Shown piece after piece: positions 18,501 through 30,580 of a stretch of 64,000 nucleotides of DNA. The stretch is taken from positions 372,001 to 436,000 of the forward strand of contig CP150580.1 of the NCBI GenBank assembly GCA_049487715.1. Reading direction: 5' to 3'. The notes beneath the pieces are model-generated. The model ran no database searches. It was not told the origin of the DNA and worked only from the letters and a program-made list of their open reading frames with translations. Made by a program: the position numbers and the translations under genes. The stretch is from Pycnococcus provasolii (Eukaryota; Chlorophyta; Pseudoscourfieldiophyceae; Pseudoscourfieldiales). Numbering within the stretch: the stretch's first letter is position 1; each line of letters starts with the position of its first letter.

Positions 18501-21500
18501 CCTTTAGGCAAGTCGAGTCGCGCGAACATCGCATCAAAGCCGTACGCTGCACCCGCGTCAAGACTCGAGCACCGCATCTCACGGAAGAGATCCTCGAAGC
18601 GCCCCTGTCGAGATTTGATCACATCCACACCGTTCGAAGTTCCCTGACCTGCGCCTCGCGACGTGCGACCGCGGCATCCCGCCTCCCGAGAGGCGCGACG
18701 CTGCGTAACAAGCACTCCACCTACGATGCGAAGCTGGCCAGTCGCACCGAATGTGCGCGGTCGTTTGTATCCGACGTGGTCCACGAGGCGCAGGTCATCT
18801 TCGACGTTAACGTCAGATGCGTATCCACTCCACGCATCGTTCGAATCCCCTTCCGATAGCTTGGTTACTATGCGCTTATCCTTGCCAGATGCCGAGACTC
18901 TGAGCAACTTGCGAGACACACCTCCACCGCGTTGCAAGTGACTCCTCCCAACAGAGTCTCCTCCCGAGCCTGCTGATGCTACTGCTGCTGCGTGCGACAC
19001 GGACGACGACGCGATGAGGCGACGGCGAGCAATGGGTACCGCAGTAGAAGAAGTATCATTTTCTCCACCAGTAGCTGCAGTCACGTCAAAGTAAGAATGT
19101 CGAGATCCACGCGCACCACGGCATCCGGCCACCACATCCGGAGTTGCGGTATTCACGCCATCGATCGTACTCGTCGCTGCATTGAGAGAAGCTGTAAGTT
19201 CATCGAGGCGTGCCTGCGCGACAAGCGTGTTATTTCCGATATCTTCAAATGCATCTTCTTCTTGTGCTGTCAATGCGATTGTTTCTGCAACCAAGTCGGC
19301 AAGCTCATCGGCGCGCGAAGCTAAATTTGCTTGCTGCGTGATAATCTCTTCAACATTCGAGGCATACGCATCGTTGATTCGTGCGGATACAGCACTCATG
19401 ATCTCAGATTTAGCGAGATCAGATGAAAGTTGCATCGTGAGATTTGTTCCGATCGTCGTGTTGTCCGTGCGAATGGCAAGATCCTGTGCAGCGAGCGAAA
19501 GAATGCGTGTATGCTGATTTGCATACCAAGACCCGCGTGGATCGGCACTGTCGGGACCGATGCGGAGTAGACTCAGCATGCTTGACGAACCGTCCTGCTG
19601 CTCAAGCTTACGACGGTGCTTTGCAGGATTGTCGTCGTAGAACGATCGAACAACCACCACCTCGAGCCGAGCTATGTCGCCTCCAAGTTTCTCGCATGCG
19701 TGTACACGGACACGACCTCGATGCACATTGAGCTCAGCAGCTACATTCGATCGCACCTCCGCGCTGTCCTCGATGCGCGGGTCCAGAAAAGGCTCGCATG
19801 GACCTGTGCGGTTGACTGTGTACGTCTCTTCGTATCCTTGTACAATGTCAATCGTCAGCGCAACGTCACCGTAGCCCTGGTTGCCGTCACGATCGTAGGC
19901 GGTCAGATAAAAGACATGCACGCCTGGGCGACACAGTCCCGCAGCCAGCACGCTTGGTGTGCACTCCCCTTGCCGATTATATGCATGCACCGTCTCTGTG
20001 ACATCTCCATCGATGGCATCGTTCGCCTTGGCGACACACTGAGGGAAAAATACAAGATATAACATTCTGTGGCATGCCGCGAGAGGGTTGCCACCTGTCA
20101 TGTCGTTGAGCGATTGCCAAGGCGTTTGGCCGAACACGAAGGTGAAGGGCATCTCCTCGACGGGTGGTGTGCGCCACTCAATCTTTGGGCCAGATGGATT
20201 GATCTCTACATCTTTGATGAGCACGGAAGGCAGAAGTCCGCCTTCCCCTATGATTGCATCAATCGTCTCACATGTGGCTTCCTCACATCGCCCAGATGGC
20301 GAATTGGCGGGACACCAATGCTGTCCTTCGACACATGGCGCGGTAATTGTGACGCTCCGTACATCCGAGGCGTATACGCCTGTCGTGTCGAAGGCAACGA
20401 ATGATACGTCGAAAGTAGTGCCGATGGGCGCCGATGCATTCACACAACTGTCGACACCCTTACGCCATAGCTCGTGACCCACGCAGCCAGAGATCAGGCA
20501 GGTGTCAGGCGGACACACAAGCAAGCCGGCTTGCAAATCCCCATCCTCCTCGTCAATGGCCTTCGCTCCAAGATCGCATGGAAGCTCCTTTGTTGGCACT
20601 TGCTCCGGCTGGCATGAAATGTACGGCGTGAAACGTGGCAGCGACACGACACGATTGCCAATTGCGGTAACATTCGGAGGAGACGGCGGCGTGGGTGGCT
20701 CTGCAGCCACCTCGACAGCTGGTGCGATGTCAAATTCGCAAGGAACGCCTTCGGGTACACATGTAAAGCCATCCGCGCAGAGCACTTCGCCTGCGTCACA
20801 CTTGGCCAACAGCGTCACGAGTCGTGCCACGCTCGCCTCGTGCCCCGCGCTATCCGTCACTGAGAAAAAGACCATGTATGTTCCGGGATAACTCTCACCG
20901 TATATGGTGCATCCCGAAATGCCATGTTTGGCAAAATTCAAACCACACGCCTGCACGTAAGGAGTCAGATCACCATCCACGTCGTCATGAGCAGTCGCGC
21001 CATGGTCGCAGATGGCGCTAACTTCCAATTCGGGCGTGCACGCGCGATATCCTTGATCTTCGACGACAAGCATCGCGTTGCCGATGAGACTGATCAGTGG
21101 CGGGTTGTCAGGGTGCAAAATCTCCGGATACTTCTCAACCTCTCCTTGAACAGTCATGCCTGACATGATGCAGGTATCAGCATTGTCCACCGGACACGAA
21201 CCATCGGGGCATGTTTCAACACCTTTGCCACACTTTGGAACAACGGTGATCCAACGCTGGACTTCCCTAGATTTGGCACCTGCGCGGTCTGTGCATGTGT
21301 AGCGTATAATCTGCGGCTCTGTCGTGGCGAGTCGCGTATCGATTGCCAAGTTACCAAAGGCGCCGACGTGCTCGGATAAATCACCATCCATTTGGTCGAC
21401 GCACACGTACCCAGGGTCTATGTAACGTTCTCCTTGTGTGACTTCCTCCCGAAGAACAAGCATGCCATCCACCGTCTGATCCATGATGGCGTTTGGCCAC

Positions 21501-24500
21501 ATGCTGACGAGATGAATGTTTGGCGGAATTGCATCCACGTGTGTCGACGCAGCCATTAAAAGCGCGCTCTCGGCAATCGGATCCACATAGACTTGCTGAA
21601 CTGCGCACACGCCGTACATGCTGCACTCTACACCTTCTTCATCGCTCTCGTACATGATTGGGCAGACGTGCTCACGCTGTCCTGTCGCTGCCGACGCGTC
21701 GGCACATCGATCTCTCAGTATATGCACACGCCGTTGGACCGATGCACGATTGCCGGCGAGATCCGCGCAGTAGTACGTGAGTACAATCGGCGCATCCGGC
21801 AAAGTGGGACGCGACGTATCCAATGATCTGGCAAGTTCGACCGGTGGCTGTACCTCAACAGCACCATCCTCAACGTCAACGCACGTCGCCATGGCGTCAA
21901 TGTACTCCTCGTACTGGTATATTTCAATATCCGCAAGGCCAACGAGCGTGATTCGAGGTGCTGTCACGTCGAGAGGAGGCGGTGGCGGAGAGGAAATCGG
22001 TGGTGGGGCAGGCAGTGTATCGTTCGACACCGCCAACACGAGATCTGGTATTGGCGGAGGGGGTCGTGGCGGAGGCGGCATACCAACAGGCGGTGGTGGA
22101 CTTGGCGGAGGCGGCGAGGCAATCGGCGGCATTTGCGGCGCCTGTGGCGCGAGCGGTGGTGCAATCGGATTGGGCGGTGGTTGTCGTGGTGCTGGCGGCA
22201 TGGGTGGAAAATGCGGAGCTGGAGGCGTTCGATTTGGCGGAGGTGACGGATAAGGTGGCGGAGGTGGACGAGCCGGCGGCGGGCTTGGCGGCGGCGGGCT
22301 TGGCGGCGGCGGGCTCGGGGCTGAAGGTGGCGAGTCGAGCGGTGACTGCGGAGTCGACGGTGGTGATAGTGGCTTCGTGCCCGGCGGGGGACTCGGTGGT
22401 GGAGGGCTTGGCGGCGGGCTTGGCGGCGGACTCGGCGGAGGTGGTCTCGGCGGCGGGAAGCTTGGAGCAGGGGGAGGAGGCGGACTCGGCGGAGGTGGTG
22501 GTGGCAAGTACGGCAGTGGTGGCGGTGGAGGCGGCGAAGGTGGCGGTGGAGGTGGCGAAGGCGGCGGTGGTGGAGGAGGTGGTGGCGGGTCCACCGTTAC
22601 GACGAAGACGGCAAAGCTGCTCGTCTTGACGATCGCAACGCAAGCTGTGCCGTCGCAACTTGTCGACTCGATCGGAATACTCGTCCACTGCGTCGATCCT
22701 TCGTCAGGCATCATATGTGCGTACGGGATATCCGTGCTGCCTCCGAGCTTGCGCTGGTACGGAATCTCGACAGTGATTACGTCGGGTGAAACTGGAAAGT
22801 CGTGAGGCAAAAGCGACACCAAAGGGCCGGCGGCATTGTGCGTCACGCCCGGGTCGTCGTCGTCTGGAACACCTAAGGCTGCAAGAGCTGCAGGATTCGT
22901 TGTCGGTTCGTACATGTACATGCTGGAGAGGATACCCGCATTTGGGAGTCGCACGAGCAACGAGCATGGCACGGTGACTGCAGCAAATTTCTTATCTTCG
23001 ACATTCGGGGCAGGGAGTGCGCCGCCGAGCGTAGGAAGCACTGTGCAGTCGGTTTGTGGCGAGAGTCGCTTGCTGACGACATTTTTGTACGAATCGACCA
23101 CACAGTGCGGGTCCGGTTGGTAGAACGATGGCCGTACGAGGTGCGAGCGACGTGAAGTAGCAGGCTCGATATAATGAGATCCATTTGTTCCTTCGGTGTG
23201 GCTATTCTGCTGCAAGTGACGCCTTCTTCTTTTACCGAGAATAGAACTCCAACTACTTGTTGTCCCGCTAGGGTACTGCTTGAGCTCTGCGATTCGAACA
23301 TGCCCAGTCGGACTATCGTTCTTGCATGAAAAAGCCGCGCGCTCTCCATTTCCACTCATTTCCACTCTTCCAGCACATCGGCCGTTCCTATACCAGCTAA
23401 ATTGCATTCGATCTGGCCCGAGAGGAATCCATGTATCTGTGCTTGCTTCGTAGAAGTAAGTTACGATTACTCCCAGCGTATTCGCATTTTGCAACATATC
23501 CCCAACTGCCAATCGCATTCCATCATCAGAAATTGAGAGAGAATCGCCCCATCGCAATTGTGACGATGAAAGGGGGGTCGTAAGAGATTGTCCACGAATG
23601 CCTCCCGAATTACAATTGGGATTGCAGATGTAGTACACTACTTTAATATCGTCTCCATAATTATATGCCAATGACAAAGTGTTTGTCGACGAATCAAAAC
23701 CCATCGCAAAATCTCGACCAATTTTCTTCCCTGAGGGTGCACTTCTTCTACTTTGATAATCCCAACCTGATACAGATCCCTCCCACTCATAAAAATATAT
23801 AGATCCGGCATCCGCCCCACCTATATCGTGAAAAGGCTGTGAGATTCCTACATATGTGCCATCATTCGACATTCGCACCTGATATCCAAAATAACCATTA
23901 TTGTAATCCGTATTAATACTACCAGATACAAAACCCACATTATTTAGCTCATTACCACCAGTAATAAGTTGATTCCACGTCGATCCGTTCCACTCGTATA
24001 CGTACGCATTCCCAAAATTGGTCAAACTACCCTTCTCCTCATACGGAGCTCCAGCGATAAAGCGCGTGCCATCGTTGTTCATAGAGATGGAATACCCGAA
24101 TTGATCACCAACTGCCAGACCATTAATTTGAGATCCCATCTGCGTCCACGCCGAACCACTCCACTCAAACACTCTCACGTATCCATTCGAGGTGAATGTC
24201 TGCGGGGCCCCGACAGCCAACCTCATGCCGTTCGGACTGAGCTTCAATGCCCAGCCGAAATAGTCAGACGATGCCAGGCCGTCGATATCACTGCCCATTT
24301 GGCTCCAAACACCTCCACTTTCTTCAAACACCCTCACGTGACCCGCGTTTATTCCAATGCCGCCGCCGTTGCTCCTCACTGCGCCAATCGCGATGCGTGT
24401 ACCATCCTGGGAGAGTGACATAGACTCGGTAGCTTCTCCTTGCAGATCCCCAGAAGTTTCATCAAAGATGGTAGATCCGATACCCTCCCAAAACAGAGGG

Positions 24501-26344
24501 GGTGGGGGTGGGGGTGGCGGCGGCGATGGAAACGGCGGGGGAGGAGGCGAGGGAGGTGGCGGGGGTGGCGGGGGAGACGGCGGAGGAGGAGGAGGAGGAG
24601 GAGGAGGAGAGGGTGGCGGGGGAGGTGGGGGTGATGGTGGAGGTGGTGGAGGTGGGGGAGGTGAAGGCGGTGGCGGCGGCGGCGGTGGAGGGGGAGAGGG
24701 TGGTGGTGGCGGCGGAGGAGGAGGAGGTGAGGGTGGCGGGGGAGGAGGCGGAGGCGGCGGCGGACTCGGAGGAGGCGGCGATGGAGGGGGTGGTGGTGGT
24801 GGTGGCGGGGGGCTTGGTGGCGGCGGAGGACATGTATTCGTCATTACGCAGGGAGATGGAGGAGGTGGCGGAGGTGAGGGTGGAGGTGGAGGAGGCGGTG
24901 GAGGCGACGGTGGAGGCGGTGGAGGCGGTGGTGATGGTGGTGGGGGGGGCGACGGCGGTGGAGGCGGTGGAGGTGGCGAGGGCGGTGGAGGTGGCGGGGA
25001 AGGTGGTGGCGGAGGTGACGAGGGCGGTGGAGGTGGCGGCGGTGGCGGCGGTGGTGGAGGTGGCGGGCTTGGTGGAGGAGGAGGCGGTGGACTCGGAGGA
25101 GGAGGAGATGGCGGTGGCGGGGGTGGAGGTGGTGGCGGGCTTGGTGGAGGAGGTGGCGGTGAAGGTGGTGGAGGGCTCGGCGGAGGCGGTGGAGGACTCG
25201 GCGGAGGCGGAGGCGGCGGAGGGCTCGGCGGAGGAGGAGGCGGATATGAGAAGCCGAGTCCATCTGCAGCTTCGCAGTACGTCAACGTCTCCTGTGCGCA
25301 CGTCGACGATGTTTCGTCAAGCAGGCACGAGGCACACGGGCATGGTACGGTGCGAAGGTTTGCGGGTGGGCAGCTGAATTTGCAGAAAGGAAAAGGCTGC
25401 TGCTGCAGTTGTCGACGGCGTTGTTGGGCGCTCACGGAGATTGTGATAGCGGAAGCACCATTTTCGTCGTCGTCCGCGAAGCGAGGCACCGGCAGTGAAG
25501 CGGCTCTCCGCGGGGTGTCGCACACGGACCACTCGGAGGTGTTTCGCATTTGGAGCACGTGCGAGCCGTTGCCGGCGTTGCGTGTTGCGACGCGTGCCTC
25601 GGCGGCACCGCGTGCTGTCAGAACGTCCGAGTCAACGATGAGTCCCTGCGTGCGCCCGGCTGGGTCGCCGTCAACATGAAGGTACCACGCACCAGCACGG
25701 ATCGTGAGTTCAGCCACCTTGCTATCCCTTTCTACCGGTTGGCTATCGGCATAGAAGCACATGTCTACGACGAGCCCAGCTCGTGCACGCTCGTCGTCTC
25801 GCCGGCAAAAGTTCCACCTTGCCGTTCTTCGGAGCGAATCCTCGGGTATGCGCGTATGCCTGAAGTCGGACGCGACGCTCACGACAGCACGCACGGCGCG
25901 TCTGTCCGTGCCGCAGTCCGCGACGCACCCACCGGGTACCTCGTACGGTGCCTCGCAGATGCCGTCGCCGCACACGGGGTCGCGCCAAGCTTGGCTGATG
26001 AGCGCGACTCGCACGTACGTGACGACGTTGTGTAGACCCTGGCTCGTCATGCTTTCGAGTTCTCCCAAACGCAGGACGTGTGCGACCGCCGCGTGCGTGT
26101 TGTACGCGCCTCTCGTGTCCGTCTGCGAAACCAAGTAGAGGATGTAGATGCCCAGGACTGCGAGCCACGCGACCGCCTTGATGATGCGGTGTGTGAGTCG
26201 CGTGTGTGTCTGGAACAGTCGTGCGGCGGCGACGTGCAGGGCAGGCAGCGTAGGTGTAGTTTGGTCACCATGAGCGACGTGTTGTGACGACGACGAGACC
26301 CCAAGGGTGCTTCTTCTTTTCTCAGGCACCACCACCACCACCAT
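15516..26344 (-). CDS. Giant polycystin-type cation channel with Pro-rich, beta-propeller and Ig-like ectodomain
   Basis: Exons are 26344-16528 and 16387-15516; the joined product is about 3562 aa. In order: an N-terminal membrane segment (about 53-74); a Cys motif DPVCGDGICEAPYE (about 120); a first Ser-Pro/poly-Pro tract (about 365-620); a beta-propeller-like region of FG-GAP-style units (FGWALKLSPNGMRLAVGAP) to about 1015; a second Pro tract (about 1250-1450). Then come several Cys-rich Ig-like units of the DUF5011/HYR style (CVDQMDGDLSEHVG, TCTDRAGAKS) and a coiled region. From about 2565 a polycystin module follows: a TOP-domain block (SRFVDRRTRSVDIRVILHN), S2-S6 membrane segments, and S6 FVVAILLDFFTEE. 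A cytoplasmic tail of about 500 residues ends the protein. The intron in the tail is supported by phase. It is probably a mechanosensory or cell-wall-linked Ca2+ channel, by analogy with PKD2. Confidence 0.85.
16388..16527 (-). other. Intron, 140 bp, GTACGA...CAG
   Basis: The donor GTACGAAC follows TTACTGG. The intron is T-rich with a TTCTAACC branch-like site near the acceptor AAAACAG. Joining G|GT gives ...KLGLLG-PTALGEVLHKL in frame. Without the splice the upstream frame ends in a hydrophobic low-complexity read-through, and the downstream frame has no ATG start. Confidence 0.8.
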
Positions 26345-26432
26345 GGTCTGGTATGGTATGATGTGATGTGACGACTGACTAATATATTATACCTGCAGGG
26401 ATTACGAGTTGACTGAGGCCGCACCACCGTTC

Positions 26433-26444
26433 AAATATATATAC
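26433..26444 (-). promoter_or_regulatory. Candidate TATA box of the polycystin-like gene
   Basis: GTATATATATTT on the minus strand lies about 90 bp upstream of the ATG at 26344, a position that allows a leader of about 60 nt. It is recognised by sequence and position only. Confidence 0.4.
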
Positions 26445-26694
26445 TGCACTGTACCGGGTACGCGAAACGAAGAGAGTCAGTCAGTCAGTCAGTCAGAGAA
26501 TACGCGGTAAGGTTACGGCCTGCAGAAGAAGCGAGAAGACTAGACGGCAGAAGAAGACAGACAGACGCTCGCTCGCTGGTGTCCCAGAAGAAGAAGCGAG
26601 ATCTAACCGCAGCCAGCGACGGTCAACTTGCTTGTGACAATTCCTAGAGAAACGCACGAGAAACGCCAATGAGTAACGAAAACTAACTTCGAGC

Positions 26695-26810
26695 ACACAC
26701 AAAAGTGACACACAACAAGTGACACAACACACAAGTGACACACACACAAGTGACACACACACAAGTGACACACACACAAGTGACACACACACAAGTGCAC
26801 ACAAAGCACC
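26695..26810. repeat. CA-rich minisatellite (AAGTGAC plus CA run)
   Basis: At least six copies of AAGTGACACACACAC-type units, about 16 bp each, with length variation in the CA part. Both strands stay open in some frames, giving spurious repetitive translations. Confidence 0.85.
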
Positions 26811-28226
26811 AGTGCGGGAATGAACTACACGCACGAGTTGAAATGGAAATGAAACACGCGCAGGTCTGGAAATAAATGGACCGGTGATGGGAAGTGGGAA
26901 GTGGGATCGGGAAACCCAAACCAAATCGGGTCGGAAGTCGGAGGAGGGACTTGGGAGGTTTGGGGAAAAAAAAAAAGGTGAAAAAAAAGTCTACCCTAAG
27001 AATACAGTCATGTATGTTTGTATGTACATAACCCTAACCCTTCTGTATGGCTGTATGTATGTACTGGGTATGGCTGGATGTATCCTGTACTGTATGGCAC
27101 TTGGTTTTGGATACAAGGCTCTAACCCACCATTGAAATGGCGGGACCCGTGGTTAACGTGACATTCCTTAGACTATCAGAATCCTACGCTTCGTCAAACC
27201 AGCCTGGCACTGGATCCACAAATCCATCCCCTCCATGGTCTGGTGGTGTCATCCTTGCTTAGGGCTTTGGTGGGTGGGCTCCCCTATCTTATGCATAACT
27301 TTACTTCTACGAGCCTCAACTACTTGGCTTTGGGAGCGGAGGGTTGGCAGGTGGCATCCCCCCACCTCCATGAGTCCATGGTGGCGGCCCCTGGGGTTTG
27401 GCAACCTCGCCCCAATTTTATTGTTATTGTTGCCCGAACCCATTCGCGGCCGCCGGCCGAGGTCGCCGGCCCCCGGGACCCGGGTTGGAGTTTCATAAAG
27501 GTAGCCCTGTGAATCCTTTGAAGAGCTTGCAAGTTCGCTCAGGGCTCAGGCTCAGCGGCCGGTAAAGGTAAAGGTATGGCATCACGGATTTGTATGAATA
27601 CGGTGGGCTTTCCTCGACTTGCAAGGTGCAAGAATGGTGGGCCTGCAAGAGGAGTGATTGAGGAGTGAGGAGTGAGGAGGTCCACCAAGGTACTGTACCA
27701 AGGCTGCAAGGGAAGGGAGTAAGGGACCTCTGGCCTCTGCAAGTGCAAGCGCAAGCCATAGGACTGTTGAAAGTTCTCGCGGAAAGGTCTCCCCTCCCGA
27801 TGTACAGTAGTATGTAAGGCCGTACTGTAAGGGTAAGGTACAAGGGTAACTGGTAAGGTGAACAATAGTCTTTTGGTCGAGCGATTAGGTCAATTGGCTC
27901 ACTGGTTTCCCATCCCTGTTGTTGTTGAGTGTTGACTCTCCATCTTCTAATTGACCGGTCCCATCACAGGCTCATCACAGGTCAACAACGACGACGACGA
28001 CCAACTGACCAAGGGACGGGTTCCAGCCAAGTTCAAGCCAAAGCCGAACGGTGCGGTGCGTTTTGGTGCGGTGTGTTTTGGTGCGGTGCGGTGGACTGGG
28101 TGGCGAGTAGTCGCTGCAGGGGTGAAGCTTGCTTAAGGCGTCTTCGTCTTTCCTTTTTGCAAATCCATCCCAGGGGTTCATTCATTCATTCCCCCTCCTC
28201 CTTCTCGTTCATCTCGGAATCATTCC

Positions 28227-30404
28227 ATGGCGCCAGGTGCTCCACCAGGTGGTGTGCCTCAGGAGGTGTTGGTGGAGGAGCCTGAGGAGTCTACTGTCGA
28301 AGAGTCGTTCTTCTTTACGCGTCTCGCGTCCTTGCACCACCACCAGTCGATTCTTGAGCAGAATGGTGATGATGATACCTTTCGTAGTGACAATGACAAC
28401 GCACTTGTAGTAGGAACAGCCTTAGATAATAACAACCTCCGCGAGGAACCGCCACCTCCACAAAATGCAGGCGTGTCGTCGTACGATAATAATAGGGATA
28501 ATAATGACAACTACTACAGCGACAAACTAAGCCAACCACCGATGGGCGACGAGCACATGCACGAAGTCGACCGGCTCATCTTCGCAAGAGCAACAAACAT
28601 ACGCGCGTGCTCGTCAGAACTTGGAAGCACCGTGAGAGACTTCAACACGTGGAGAACCGCTGTCGCGAGACAGTCGCTCGTGCCCAACAACGTTCTGTCA
28701 AGATGCACCGTTATCGCAGGCCGGCTCCTACGCGCGGAGTCCGCACTGCGCGTCGCGACGGAAACCATGCTCGAAGACCTGCTCAAGCTAACGCCGGAGG
28801 CGATGAGAAAGCAGCTCAGCGCGCTACTCGCCGACTGCCGCGCGGAAAGAAGGCTTCGCCTGCACATGGAGAACGAAAGAGACGCCGCCGTCGGTGCCGC
28901 GGCGGAGGTGCAGCAGCTCAAGGCGGGCATGAAGTGGGGAGGAATGGCACTGCGACTCATCGCGAAACGAACGCGACAGAACAATGCGAGGAGGTTTGCA
29001 GACCTTCACCAGCAGTGCCGCAACCTCGCGAGGAGGCTGGGAACCGTCAAGGCGGGTCGGTCCGCCGCGCAGCTCGCCGCAGAACGTAAACTGGCCATGC
29101 ACGGTGGTGGCGCGCCCCAGAGAGGAGCGCCGGCTACTCCGGGAACGAGATTCGCGCACGGTCCCCTCGCACCCGTTGAGGACAACGCCGTGAGGTCGCG
29201 GAGGTCGTCGCAAACAGCCATGCTCAACTCCGCGCTCGCACCCGAGAAGGGAACGAGGCATCGAGGAAAGAACCTCGACCAGTTCAACCGTGCGCTGCAC
29301 AGGGCGATCGAAGATGGAGCAGATCGGCACCTCATTGCCGCGCGCAACGCAAAGGCGGCGCCGATCAAACCCGTACCTCCACCGGCACCACAGTCGCCAA
29401 CCGCCGCGGTGATGACAGCCTCCAGCCCCGTGTTCCGTCGGCGTCAGCGCCGCGCGAGTGTGTTCCGCGAGAGCCTGAGCGCGCAGGTGCACACGCCGAG
29501 GGAACTCTCCGACACGTTCGAGCCAATCACGTTCAGGCTTCCGATTGCGCCGGAGGAGGCGGCGGCGCTGCTGTCCGAGGAGGGCGCGATGAACAGGATC
29601 CCGATCGTCTCCATGGACCCGGCGGTGGCGGAAACGGTGCCTGCAAGGGAGTGGTACAGCCGCACAGAGGTGCTGCAGATGCAGGTGGCTCACAGCCGAA
29701 CCCTCATGGCTCTTCAAAGCGCGTGCGAGGAGCGACTGCTCCAGGCGAACAAGTTCTGGAAGGCTTGCAATCGCTCCGTGGCAGAGTCCGCAATCGAGCG
29801 CTCGGTTGTTCTCGCGCGTCAGATGCGCCCGACGAATGGCGGCGGCGGTGCCGTGTTGGCATTGAGAAATTCCACGGGAAACGACGCGAACCTGCGCGCG
29901 ATTCTGCGCGGAGGTGGCGCGGCGTTTCTGAAGCCGGATCTGCCTGCAGATGCACCCAGCACGGAGATTCTCGAGGACTTGAACAGGCTCGACGCCGCGG
30001 CGGAGGCGGCCACTGCCGCGGCAACCGCAATTGCTGAGGCTGGTGACGGCGGTGCCGTCGATGGCCTGTACAGTGGCGCAGAGTCGTCGCCTCGGCGCGG
30101 TGGTCTGCACGCGGTTCCGTTCCGATCGTTCCGATTCATGTACCCGCCTCCACCGGTGAGTCACAGTTCGTCTGGCGCGACGCTGCGTGGTGGCGTCAAT
30201 ACGTTCAACACGACGTTGAAGGGCAACCCCAGCCCCAAACCTTCCACACCTTCGTCCGATCCGAGGCGTCTGACGGCGGAGCTTGGCAGGCACAACTACG
30301 CGCCTGGCGATCCGCGTGGGCCGACGACGCCAAAGCCGAATGCAAGACCACACGGGAGCAGCTATGGCGATGTAAGCGGCGGCGCTTCCACGGCACGGTT
30401 TTGA
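28227..30404 (+). CDS. Helical protein of unknown function
   Basis: Product of 725 aa starting at an ATG in a good context (ccATGg). The N-terminal 110 residues are acidic and Asn-rich (runs of Asn/Asp). Residues 110-300 are strongly helical and basic, rich in Ala, Arg and Leu (ARATNIRACSSELGSTV, ALRVATETMLEDLLK), as in coiled-coil scaffolds. A Pro/Ser/Arg-rich middle is followed by another helical part (EWYSRTEVLQMQVAHSRTL) and a disordered, Ala- and Gly-rich C-terminus. There is no signal peptide, membrane segment or enzyme motif. Codon use and composition match the neighbours. A long opposite-strand frame overlaps it; I favour this strand because of the helix periodicity and the non-repetitive protein. 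Confidence 0.65.
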   Translation: MAPGAPPGGVPQEVLVEEPEESTVEESFFFTRLASLHHHQSILEQNGDDDTFRSDNDNALVVGTALDNNNLREEPPPPQNAGVSSYDNNRDNNDNYYSDKLSQPPMGDEHMHEVDRLIFARATNIRACSSELGSTVRDFNTWRTAVARQSLVPNNVLSRCTVIAGRLLRAESALRVATETMLEDLLKLTPEAMRKQLSALLADCRAERRLRLHMENERDAAVGAAAEVQQLKAGMKWGGMALRLIAKRTRQNNARRFADLHQQCRNLARRLGTVKAGRSAAQLAAERKLAMHGGGAPQRGAPATPGTRFAHGPLAPVEDNAVRSRRSSQTAMLNSALAPEKGTRHRGKNLDQFNRALHRAIEDGADRHLIAARNAKAAPIKPVPPPAPQSPTAAVMTASSPVFRRRQRRASVFRESLSAQVHTPRELSDTFEPITFRLPIAPEEAAALLSEEGAMNRIPIVSMDPAVAETVPAREWYSRTEVLQMQVAHSRTLMALQSACEERLLQANKFWKACNRSVAESAIERSVVLARQMRPTNGGGGAVLALRNSTGNDANLRAILRGGGAAFLKPDLPADAPSTEILEDLNRLDAAAEAATAAATAIAEAGDGGAVDGLYSGAESSPRRGGLHAVPFRSFRFMYPPPPVSHSSSGATLRGGVNTFNTTLKGNPSPKPSTPSSDPRRLTAELGRHNYAPGDPRGPTTPKPNARPHGSSYGDVSGGASTARF

Positions 30405-30580
30405 CATGTGACTGAAAACTTGATAACTTTTCTCCTCAACCATAAATATATACCTTCTTATTTTTTGTCGTTAGAAAAAGAACGTTGTTGTCACGGTCGA
30501 CTGTATTATTATGAATAAATATTTTTGGCGTTACCACTTACTCGCTCGCGCCGCACGTGCCACAACTGTTCCTACTCCTT

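Larger units (their letters stand above)
26345..28226. other. 1.9-kb intergenic region, no gene seen
   Basis: 5' flank of the polycystin-like gene and of the gene at 28227. It holds a CAGT run (26475-26495), an ACACACACAAGTGAC minisatellite (26695-26810), a short telomere-like AACCCTAACCCTT (27030-27042), a GC-rich patch (about 27446-27483) and scattered GTAAGG motifs (27785-27860). The open frames are short, without family features, and overlap one another on both strands. Confidence 0.55.

Noticed and set aside
24357-25679. 440-codon plus-strand frame encoding poly-Gly
   Set aside because: It is the complement of the Pro tract in the polycystin-like gene; such GGN runs stay open on both strands by composition.
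27235-27843. Short frames in the 27-kb gap on both strands
   Set aside because: They overlap each other, lack family features and include repeats; no support for a gene.
28824-30443. 539-codon minus-strand frame opposite the gene at 28227
   Set aside because: Its product is Arg-rich and of shadow-type composition. The plus-strand frame has a proper ATG, helix periodicity and longer length.
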